This document shows positions 34,401 to 43,467 of a stretch of DNA of 64,000 nt, piece after piece. The notes beneath the pieces were generated by a model. That model saw only the letters and a list, made by a program, of their open reading frames with translations. It was not told where the DNA came from and did no database searches. This stretch comes from Pleodorina starrii (Eukaryota > Chlorophyta > Chlorophyceae > Chlamydomonadales > Volvocaceae). The position numbers and the translations under genes were made by a program. Each line of letters begins with the position of its first letter. Position 1 is the first letter of the stretch. The stretch covers positions 124,001-188,000 of the forward strand of contig BRXU01000033.1 of NCBI GenBank assembly GCA_030267565.1, written 5' to 3'.

Positions 34401-36021
34401 TGAGCGAGAGCGAGAGAGAGATATGAGACCACAGCAGCCGAGTTAGCTAGCGCACGGACGCCTGAGAGCCTGAGCCAGCGCCCGGCACGACGCAGCCACT
34501 CCGCACGCGGTCGGCAAGCCAAACGCTGCCACCCGCGCCCCCAACGCTGCCACCCGCGCCCCCACGCCACCTGCGCGCCACAAGCTGCCACCCGCGCCGC
34601 CCCCGCAAATGGCCCCATCCAGGCCTTGTCCCCACGAGCCATCCTCACCTGTCGTAGTGCGCGACGCACCAGATCAGGTCCGCGAGCTCCTGGTGGCCCA
34701 CCGACCCACGGGTCACCAGCGAGTCCACCGCCGCCGTCAGCAGCGCCAGCCGCGAGGCCGCCACCTCAGGCAGCTGCCGCGCCAGCGGCAGCGCACCCCA
34801 GACACCATCCCCGGGGCCCTGAGCTGCCGCTCCCGCCGAACCGCGCGATGCGCCTTCGCAGGACTCCAACTTCACATCGCGCGCAAGCCGTGATGCCGTT
34901 GCCGGGGCTGGGCGGCTCGCCGGGGAGGACGTCGACGCCGAATGCCCGTTGGCTGGTGGGGGGGCTGATGAGGCCGGGAGGTAGTCCCCTGAGCGTCCTC
35001 CTCCGTTGTGCCTCTCCAGCCACTCCGCGAGCTCGTCGGCCCAGCGCCGCGCCAAGGCGGCCAGTTGAACCCCGGACAGCGCGCACAGGTCCAGGGAGGG
35101 CGACAGCGGGGCGCCGCCGGCGAAGAGGGACGGCCACTCGCCCTCCTCCAGCAGCTGTTGTCGCTGGAGTTGATGTTCCTGCTGTTGTTGTCGTCGTTGC
35201 TTCCGCTGTTGCTGTTGTTGTTGCGGCTGCTGCTGGCGCCGTTGTGCGTGGTCTTGTGGCTGCCACCGCGCCGCTGCGAAGCTGTCGTCTTCGGCGCCAG
35301 TACTCGAGCCAGTCGCGTCGCCGCTGGCTCTTGTGGCGACGACCACGGGCGCCGCAGCCGCCGCGCCAGGCGCGCCTGTGGCGCGGCTGCGGGGCTGTGC
35401 GCCGGCGGCGGCGGCGGCGTCCCGCCGCGGCCGTTCGTGGTTTACGGTGGCGGCCTGTTTGGGGGGCTTGCCACCGGAAGAGCCGAGTTGGTCGGCCAGC
35501 CCCGGGCCCTTGCTTGGGGCGGCGGCCTGTTTGTGCGGCAACGTTGTTTTCGCCGTCGCCTGCTGCGGAGGATGTTGGGTTTCCTGCTTCGGCTGCTGCT
35601 GTTGCCGCTGCGCTTCCTCCCATTTCCTGCAACGGCGAAGGAGTTCGAGGCCGGCCGGCAGTACGGTTTTAGGTGATAGCAAGGATCACAGGTGCACGAC
35701 GTGCGCGTTTTCAGGTGTGCCTTGCCCGAACTGCCGTGCGTCCGTGGCGATATACCTGCGTTGCTGCGCCAACCTGCGCTGGCGGGGAGTCAAGGGCTGC
35801 TGCGTTTGAGGGCCCCCCGCCGAGGTGACAGTTGCAGTGAGGCTCGCAGCTCCCCGAGAGGGCGCCAATATACGCCAAGCAACCCTCAGCCTGTCGGCTG
35901 GAGATAGATGGCTGACATGGTGACAACGCAGCTTTGACTCTAACGGCCACAGCTGTGTTGCGGCCGGTCGTGCAATTGTCTTGCTGCAACCGGCAGAGCC
36001 AGCACGCCAAACGCTGCCCAT
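31401..36021 (-). CDS. AlkB-family 2-oxoglutarate/Fe(II) dioxygenase
   Basis: Nine phase-consistent exons on the minus strand: 36021-35756, 35626-34649, 34158-34074, 33799-33741, 33421-33365, 33138-33081, 32737-32625, 31775-31695 and 31572-31401; about 622 residues. The first 400 or so residues are Gln/Ala-rich (long Gln runs) with a helical stretch LARRWADELAEWLERH. The catalytic core is C-terminal: NYYADGKCGMRYHVDPLY carries the HxD iron ligands, VVSLGDTRTFIFRE is the typical AlkB strand, GDVVLMYDDCQDRLQHCV has the distal iron-binding His, and RMSLVFKER carries the 2-oxoglutarate-binding Arg. These enzymes remove alkyl groups oxidatively from nucleic acids or proteins. The NYYxxGxxxMxxHxD form recalls ALKBH2/3-like and plant AlkB proteins; the substrate cannot be told from sequence. 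The start codon is 97 bp from the foldback element. Confidence 0.85.
32068..32115 (-). pseudogene. tRNA-like fragment (B-box and part of an A-box)
   Basis: Read on the minus strand, GTGGGTTCGAATCACAC looks like a tRNA T-arm (one stem mismatch), preceded only 18 bases upstream by TAGCGGTA resembling a D-arm A-box. There is no room for an anticodon arm and no matching acceptor stem. It is at best a truncated tRNA or tRNA-derived SINE remnant, inside an intron of the AlkB-like gene. Confidence 0.3.
32591..32624. repeat. ACTC microsatellite at a splice site
   Basis: Tandem ACTC units abut the 5' splice site of exon 7 of the AlkB-like gene. On the minus strand the repeat itself supplies the donor GTGAGTGAGT. 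Confidence 0.8.
32762..32872. repeat. AGCAGCGACATC-type minisatellite
   Basis: Mixed hexamer repeat of AGCAGC, GACATC and GACAGC in the intron between exons 6 and 7 of the AlkB-like gene. Confidence 0.75.
34170..34222. repeat. ACAC/GACA microsatellite
   Basis: Simple repeat in the intron between exons 2 and 3 of the AlkB-like gene, starting about 10 bases upstream of the exon 3 acceptor. Confidence 0.75.
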
Positions 36022-36592
36022 TTCTTCTTTCAAAAAAGGTAGATAAATTAGCTGTTGCTTATGGCATCTGTTCGTGGCCTTGCACGGTCGGCTGCCATTA
36101 GCTAGTGGAAACGTCTTTAATAGCAAATTTACATGACACGTTACGTTACCTCACGTTTACATGTAAAGTGGCAGGCCCAAACGGACCCCAACTTACATGA
36201 GCTGTTTTGGGACGTTATGTCTGTTGGCGCGAGGTCCGTACCAGGGCCCTGGTCCGTACACACTATGTTTTGAGGCGGTAACGTCAAAGCGCCCATGTCA
36301 TATCACTCTAGCACGATGTTAGAACCTTCTGACGAAGCATTTGAGCATCGTTGCCCATAATGGAACCCGACGCGCCGAGGTCGGCCTCATCGCGCGAGAG
36401 CTCGTTCTCAGAGTACGCCAAGCCCTCGATGGCGGTCTCATCGCGCTCATTGTTTGCATATTGATTGTACTAAAGTAGTGTGGCGTCGGCGAGCGGCTGC
36501 GGCCGCGGCCGGCCCTGCGCGGCGTCGGCATGACTCTCGATCGGAAGCTCGGCCTGACCGACCACTGTGTCTTGTCGAGAAGCAGCAGCGCC

Positions 36593-37108
36593 TTGTCAAG
36601 ATCCATGTTGACATTATGCAGAACTAGCCGGCAGAGAAACTCATTCGGGAGTGCCGACCGTGGTGCGGGACCGGTGCGCTTGTAGGTCGTACTATTTCGG
36701 AAAATAGTACGGCACGCATGCTCCAGCGCTGTTCCCGCGCACAAAAAAAGGTATTCGCAGCGCTTTGTCAAGATCCATGTTGACGTTATGCAGAACTAGC
36801 CGGCAGAGAAACTCATTCGGGAGTGCCGACCGTGGTGCGGGACCGGTGCGCTTGTAGGTCGTACTATTTCGGAAAATAGTACGGCACGCATGCTCCAGCG
36901 CTGTTCCCGCGCACAAAAAAAGGTATTCGCAGCGCTTTGTCAAGATCCATGTTGACGTTATGCAGAACTAGCCGGCAGAGAAACTCATTCGGGAGTGCCG
37001 ACCGTGGTGAGGGACAGGTGCGCTTGTAGGTCGTACTATTTCGGAAAATAGTACGGCACGCGTGCTCCAGCGCTGTTCCCGCGCACATAAAAAGGTATTC
37101 GCATAACT
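36593..37108. repeat. Three 172-bp tandem repeats in the left arm
   Basis: The unit start TTGTCAAGATCCATGTTGAC recurs at 36593, 36765 and 36937, a constant 172-bp period. The units differ by only a few bases. Each contains a small hairpin (CGTACTATTTCGGAAAATAGTACG). The right arm has a single matching unit, so the amplification came after the arms formed. Confidence 0.85.
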
Positions 37109-37530
37109 GCTTGGCCTTGTAACGGTTCGTTATATGTGCCCCAGCAGCTTTGGTCACTTCGGCAGCTATTCATAAATGGACATGACCACGCAATTCTTTG
37201 AGCAATTGCGCGTAGCACGGGATTGCATTAAACAAACAGCGGACATCAAGGCCGTGCGTGATATAGCACTCTTCGAGCTCGCGCGCTATGGTGCAGATTT
37301 GAAAGTCAATTCGGTGATAGATGTTGACGCGATACTCAGCATGACACGTGGGAGCCTTGATTCCGGACACATGCCTGGCTTGAGCATAGTGCATAGGAGC
37401 AGTGCTCTGCTAACCAAACGTTGATCCCTCGCCCCGTTACAGCCAGTACAACCTCATTTTAGCATAGTTTTGATTTCCTTCAAGACCAATCGTTCAGTTA
37501 TGTCATATACTTGGTATAACAAGCGCTCGG

Positions 37531-37935
37531 CGATCTCCATCGCGTTCCCACTGCGAACATCTCGCCAAACGTAGGCTGTGTTTACATATGACTGAAACTA
37601 TGCCGCGCAGAAATAAGTACCACTGAACCGCTGATCGGAGCTCATACTTCTGCCGGGTTGGACTTAACGAAAATCGGAGACACCTTGCATGCTTGGGAAG
37701 TATGCACCGTCTGAAAAGTCAATCAAGGCATACGTACAAGAAGAGAGCTGCGCCGTAAACCTTGTAAACCATGTAAACCATGCGCCGTACCCAAAAGTGA
37801 TGAAAGTACGACATCAGCTCCCCGTAGCATTGTTCCCCGTTGTTTTCTCGCCTTTCGTGTTTCTTTGGCGGTTCAGCGGTACTTATCGTCGGCGATCTCC
37901 ATCGCGTTCCCACTGCGAACTTCTCGCCAAACATA
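37531..37935. repeat. Direct repeat pair in the element centre
   Basis: CGGCGATCTCCATCGCGTTC and the following ~25 bases occur at about 37531-37577 and again at about 37891-37937 with two mismatches, flanking the unpaired centre of the foldback element. Confidence 0.7.
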
Positions 37936-38924
37936 CTACCGGTACATGACGAAGGGCAACTCCGCACAAGCGCAGCGGCAGCAGAGCACAGCTCCTATGC
38001 ACTATGCTCAAGCCAGGCATGTGTCCGGAATCAAGGCTCCCACGTGTCATGCTGAGTATCGCGTCAACATCTATCACCGAATTGACTTTCAAATCTGCAA
38101 CATAGCGCGCGAGCTCGAAGAGTGCTATACCACGCACGGCCTTGATGTCCTCTGCTTGTTGAATGCAATCCCGTGCTACGCGTATTTGCTCAGAGAATTG
38201 CGTGGTCATGTCCATTTATGCATAGCTGCCTAAGTGACCAAAGCTGCTGGGGCACATATAACGAACCGATATAAGGCCAGGCAGTTATGTGAATACCTTT
38301 TATGATAAGTGCGCTGGAACAGCGCTGGAGAATGCGTGCCGTACTATTTTCCAAAATAGTACGACCTACAAGCGCACCGGTCCCTCACCACGGTCGGCAG
38401 CTCGACACACCCGAATGAGTTTCGCTGCCGGCTAGTTCTGCATAAAGTCAACATGGATCTTGACAAGGCGCTGCTGCTTCTCGACAAGACACAGTGGTCG
38501 GTCAGGCCGAGCTTCCGATCGAGAGCCGTGCCGACGCCGCGCAGGGCCTTCCGCGGTCGCAGCCGCTCGCTGACGCCGCACAACTTTAGTATAATCAATC
38601 TGCAAACAATGAGCGCGATGAGACCGCCATCAAGGGCTTGGCGTACTCTGAGAACGAGCTCTCGCGCGAAGAGGCCGACCTCGGCGCGTTGGGTTCCATT
38701 ATGGGCAACGACGCTCGCAGGCTTCGTCCTAAGGGTTTAACATCGTGCTGGAGTGATATGACACGGGCGCTTTGACGTTACCGCCTCAAAATATAGTGTG
38801 TACGGACCTTGCGCCAACAGAGATAACGTCCCCAAAACAGCCCATGTAAATCGGGATCCGTTTGGGCCTGCCACTTTACATGTAAACGTGAGGTAACGTA
38901 ACGTGTCATGTAAATTGGCTATTA

Positions 38925-39054
38925 CACCCCCCCCCCTGGGGCCACGTTAGACGTTTTGGCCACGTAACGTGTAACGGACCCGTTACCCCATGCGAACTGA
39001 CCACGTTTCCTGTAAAGTGATAACGTAACGTGTCATGTAAATCCAGCATAAAGA
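38925..39054. mobile_element. Solo end of a related element
   Basis: Directly next to the foldback element is a short stretch ending CGTAACGTGTCATGTAAAT, the same terminal sequence as the element's right end. It also contains GTAACGTGTAACGG and CTGTAAAGTG. It looks like a truncated copy or a nested insertion of the same family. Confidence 0.5.
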
Positions 39055-40488
39055 GGCAGAACACGACCCTTCACATCGGGCATGGTCAAGTCGCTTCAAT
39101 CTAGACTCCAATTGCGCTCCATGAGTCAAAGCAGGGCAGTTGGGGTCGGTTGTCGTATATTTGGCTTCGCGACGGCGGAAATCGAAGCGGAATCCGCCCC
39201 GGTGGATGTGCTTTTTGATAATCTCGACGTCACGTGGTAACATGTTGTAAACAGCCAGTTGTATCCAGCTTTCCAGCCTTTCGGTAGCACCCCATCAGCA
39301 GACACGGCAGGCGTCGCCGGGACGCTTGCACAACCGTGGTGGGAGACATCGCGAGTCGCAAGCTCATATTCACATGAGCGACAGAGGCGCTGAGGGGCCA
39401 CAGAACAGGCGGTATTAGACACCTTGCCCCGGCCGTGTCCATCCGCCATGTCATCCGCTGACCCATGGGGCGCCAGGTGGCCCGGTGTCAGAGCGGAGCC
39501 AAACAGAGCCGCCCAGCAACGTCGTGCAGCGGAGACCTCTCCCCTGCTACCGCGTGGTAGTTCTCCCTCACAAGAAATAATTAGTATGTCAAGACAACCG
39601 ACATCGAAGGGCCCTCGCTAACCCCCTCATTGACACCCAAGCACCTTCAAGCGGGGGCGTCCGTAAGAGGCCCGCGTATATTACCCAGCACTGTATCAAA
39701 ACGCCCCCTCCTCCAGCCAAGACAGGGCTTGATGCATGCTATCCTAGCGTATATTACGAATGCCCCTATCGGCTTGTGGGCCATCAAGTAAAGAGGCGGC
39801 AGCAGACGCATTCCCCTCAGCACAGCACAGCACAGAATCGGCACACTTCAGCAAGTGCTCCTCAACACAACATATTCTCGGGGTCCACCGTAAACCGTAT
39901 CAAGGCCCTCGTACCTCATTCAACATATCATGGTTACCGGGCCTAGCCTTGAACATATTGAGGTTACCGGGCCTATCCCGATTACGTTATCTAATGGAGG
40001 CCCTACGGTGTTATCATACAGTGTGCGCGAAATGCGGAGGGCGGAGATTGCCCTGCCAACAGGCATTTATACCATTTGATGGCCAATGGTGGCTCTAGGG
40101 CTTAGTCTCAGGCTCTATTACGCTATAAGACTATGCAGCATATGTACAATACCACACAAACTCGGCCTCGGCCGCCCCCCTGACACCACTTATATGAATT
40201 AGGGCAAGCGCAGTCCACCCCCCATTCAACCACCACGCCTCCGGGGCGTATATTAGTATAAAGATGATACAGCCGCGGCCCGCGGCCTCCGCGGGGTCTG
40301 GCTCGAAGCCACGTGGCCAGACGGCGCCGCCACCGTCGGGCCGAGCCAATCCGGCACGGGCCCTACGTAAACGGCTACTCCAGGGGCATCCTCCTCAACC
40401 GACTATTTCGGCTCAGCAAGACACGGACTGAGGTAAGGCAAGGCCCTGACGTGCCTCGCCTTCGAAAGCTGCCGCCCTCAAGTGGCGG
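39055..40488. other. Intergenic region, no gene recognised
   Basis: A minus-strand open stretch (39243 down to 38983, LPRDVEIIKKHIHRGGFRF) has coding-like composition but runs into the solo element end and matches nothing I recognise. Around 39900-40000 a TTACCGGGCCTA phrase occurs twice. The 3'UTR of the downstream minus-strand coiled-coil gene should start at 40488. Confidence 0.35.
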
Positions 40489-42929
40489 CTACACCGCCCC
40501 ACTGGCCACCAGGGCTCGCCAGGAGCTCATGAGCTCGGCGTCGAGCTCCGCCACGCCCACTCGGAAGCGCTCCCTGCACGGTTTCGGGGTTGGTTTCGGA
40601 GCGGGGTTTCGGAGCGGTGGCGGGCAGAGCGCGGGGACGCGAGCGGCTCCATGTCAGGGCAGCGACCTCACAGGTTGAATGGCTGAGCATCTTCGGAGGG
40701 CTGCCTGCACCTTGGCGGGCACACATGACCACAGCCTCTGACCCGCGACCCCGCTGCGAAGGTGGGCCTGGGTTCCTCTTTGCAAGGAAACCGACACACA
40801 CAGACACGCGGGGCCTACGAGTACACGCTACCGGTAATCCCAAAGCGACGTGCCGCCCCCGCAGCACTCGAGCCAGCCGCCCCGCACAGCGCCTTCCACA
40901 TCACCGTACCTGTGGCCCAGGTGCGAGGCCTCGTACGACAGCTCCGACTGCCGTACCGAGTACGGCTCATGGGTATAAGGCCAGAGGCCGTCGCGGGCGC
41001 CTGCGGTCAGGGGCCGGGCGGAGTTTGGGTAGAGTCCAGCCGGTTTGCCCATGCTTGCTTTACGCTTGACACGGGACGAGAATAAACTGTGTCTCGTCTT
41101 GTCTTGTCCTGTCTTGCACAGTTTACCCGCCTAACGTCATAGGGGACGGATGATACGGCCGCCTCAGCTCACCCGTAACCCTGATTGGCGCAGCCGCCAA
41201 TCAAACTAACTAACGTAACCGTAATCCTCGTAACGCTCGCGTCCTACCTGCGAATTTCTGCAGACAGCCCTGCGGCAGCAGCCCCACGGGGTCCTGCCAC
41301 GCCAGCCTGCGAGCAGGCTGCCCCCAGCCCGCCGCCGCCGGCGCCGCCTCCGCCGCCGCCACGTCCACGGCGCCCTCCATCACGCCCAGCGCCGCCGCCG
41401 CCGCCAGGCGCTGCCCCGCCGCCGCCGCGCGTGCCAACTCCGTCAGCGCTGCAGAAAACAACCCGGACGCTTCCCGCGCCGCCGGCGCCAACGCCGGCGC
41501 AGGCGTGGACGCGGCTGCGCCGCTCTGAACGGCGGGACTCCACAGCGGGCTCATACTGGTCACAGTAACCGCGCTATAGGCCTTCGGAGGAGGCGAGGTG
41601 GTAGAGGCTGCTCGGAGCCCAGGCTCGGAGGCCTGGGCGAACTCCCCGAAAGTCAGCCGCCGGCGGGCTCCGGCAGGGCCACTGAGCGGCTGCGGGGCAA
41701 CGCACCGACCCACGGGTCTGCCTGCCAGCCCCACCGCCGCACCGGCGGGGGCGGCCCTGGTTGGGGTCGAGGGCCCCGACGCGGCGGCGGCGGAACTCAT
41801 GCGGGATAGCGGTGATGAAGCGCGGATGGAGAGCGGCGACGCTGGTGGGGCGCCACCGGTCACGGCCGAGGCGCCCATCACAGCTGAGGGGACGGTCACG
41901 GTTGGGGCAGGTCGCCAAACCGTGGCTGGCGTCGGTGGCTGCCGCGTCGTGCGCTGCAAGTCCGCGGCCGCGTCACCGGCCGTCTGGGGTGGCGGCGTCC
42001 GGAGGCGCTGCGCCGCCGCCGCCGCCGCCGCGGCTGCTACTGCTGCTGACCTGGTGGCAGCACCGTTGCTGAGCTGGTGTTGCTGCTGCTGCTCGTGCCC
42101 GCTGGCGCCGGCGCCGCTACCCTCACTGCGGCCCTCAGCTGGCGGTGCCGCCTTGGGGCTGGCGGTTCCGGAGCCTCCCGGCGAGGAGGAGTGCGCCAGC
42201 ACGGCGCCGTCACACGCGGCGGCGAGGGAGTGCAGCCGGTCGGCCAGGCGCGCGCGCTCTGTGGGAAACCCCGGTAAGCAAGGGAAGGGAAGGGAAGGGA
42301 AGCGAAATGAAGCGAAGCGATGACCGAGTGGGCGGCGACACGGCTGGGGTTTCGGAGCTGGAAGTGGTTGGTTCACAAGGAGTGTGTCATGTCTCATGTG
42401 CGGTTTGGACACGGGCTGGTGCCAGCGACCGCAGGCTGGCACATCGGCACATCCGCGCCCCAGTAGGGCGCCCCGGCACAGCGCCAGTTCCAGCGCCGTC
42501 CAGGTATGTCCCAGGCCTCAGCCCCGGCCCGTCGAGCCCAGGCGTTAAGCTCTCGTGCTCCCCCTCATGGAGGAAGCCGGCAAGCCGCAGCCCGCGCCCG
42601 GCCTCCGCACCTTCCGCTAGCTGCTCCAGGATCTGACAGCGGAAGCCCAGCGACAGCTTGGCAGCTCGCTGTGTGAGACAGGGGGGTGAAGAGGAGTGGA
42701 CACGGGCGGTTGGAGGCCGTCAGGAGCGCAGCGCGAAGGCCGGAGCGTGATACCAAGGTCATATCATGGCACTTCCATGAGGCCCCCACGCACTTGCCGG
42801 TGCGCCAGCGCTGCTGGGCTCAGGTAGAGGTCGCTCGCGGTTGCCTGCGCCGCAGACTCGAAGTCCGAAGGCGGGAACTTGGCAGCTACCCACGCCGGCG
42901 CGGAAGGCTTAGACAGCGCAGAGTGGACC
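40489..42929 (-). CDS. Unknown coiled-coil, low-complexity protein (5' end unresolved)
   Basis: Exons on the minus strand: about 42929-42794, 42668-42611, 42258-41248, 41000-40910 and 40573-40489; phases agree throughout. At least 460 residues. The first readable exon gives FPPSDFESAAQATASDLYLS and ends ALAHRQ. The next two join as LGFRCQILEQLAEERARLAD, a clear coiled coil. The long third exon is mainly Ala/Pro/Ser with poly-Ala. The end is conserved-looking: GLWPYTHEPYSVRQSELSYE, then ASHLGHRERFRVGVAELDAE, finishing WRALVASGAV. I do not recognise the family. The start exon is not settled; it must end in phase 2, and an ATG exon near 43062 is one option. The gene is divergent from the CFAP96-like ciliary gene, which hints weakly at a cytoskeletal role. 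Confidence 0.55.
41707..41718. repeat. GACCCRYGGGTC palindrome (coding)
   Basis: Exact copy inside the long exon of the coiled-coil gene; reads GRPVGR on the minus strand. Confidence 0.85.
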
Positions 42930-43467
42930 CTGCGAGCGCGCCCATCCGCTTCTGCGCGACGGGCCTTGCCGGTTGGAGCCCAATGACCTGGACGGTCGCG
43001 GGCAAGGGCCGGTTGCACGTTGGTGGGTTGACGTCACGGATTTCCAATACCCTCATAGCACTAATGACGCAGTGAAACAACTTGCGTTGCCTATCAAGAA
43101 GGGGAGAGAACACACCTTGCGTTTGTGCGCTAGAATCCTGACCATCGCTGAAACCCATCACGCGTAACGCATACAAATACGCGTGTAATTTATTTTAGCG
43201 GTCAGAATTAACTAAACAAGTAATGGCCGGGATGGTACTGGCTCAATCAAGATGGCTGCGCTACAACGGAATCGAAGGATTCACGACTTCGGCACATTCC
43301 TCAACATATAACCTGCCGGCTGTATGTACAGCTGCTTGTGTCATACTGCCCATAAACTTTTAATTGTTTCTGATGAATTTTTTGCTACTTTTTTAGAGCT
43401 TGCTGCTTCCATAGCGCACAGTTGTGTCTAAGGGTCTTTTGTTCGGTTGCTGCTATCATAAGCCGAG
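42930..43467. promoter_or_regulatory. Divergent upstream region (coiled-coil / CFAP96-like)
   Basis: The AT-richer half (about 43170-43460) has no gene and is probably the shared promoter region. The part nearer 42930-43170 may hold the missing first exon of the minus-strand gene. Confidence 0.45.

Larger units (their letters stand above)
31418..34714. repeat. Three GACCCRYGGGTC palindromes in the AlkB-like gene
   Basis: Copies at 31418-31429 (last exon, coding GPTGQ), 31778-31789 (directly against the 3' splice site of exon 8, so the word ends where the splice AG begins) and 34703-34714 (exon 2, coding VTRGSVG). Confidence 0.85.
36118..38924. mobile_element. Foldback (long inverted-repeat) transposon-like element
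   Basis: The element begins TAATAGCAAATTTACATGAC and ends with the inverted form of the same sequence (one or two mismatches). The outer arms (about 36118-36760 and 38280-38924) are near-perfect reverse complements, and inner arms (about 37110-37400 and 37985-38250) pair as well. The left arm additionally holds three 172-bp tandem units. The centre (about 37430-37985) is not paired. No transposase motif is visible and no target-site duplication is clear. Length and structure fit a non-autonomous foldback element. Confidence 0.75.

Noticed and set aside
34626..35672. Plus-strand open frame of 348 residues
   Set aside because: It is antisense to the Gln-rich exon of the AlkB-like gene; its composition is that of a shadow frame.
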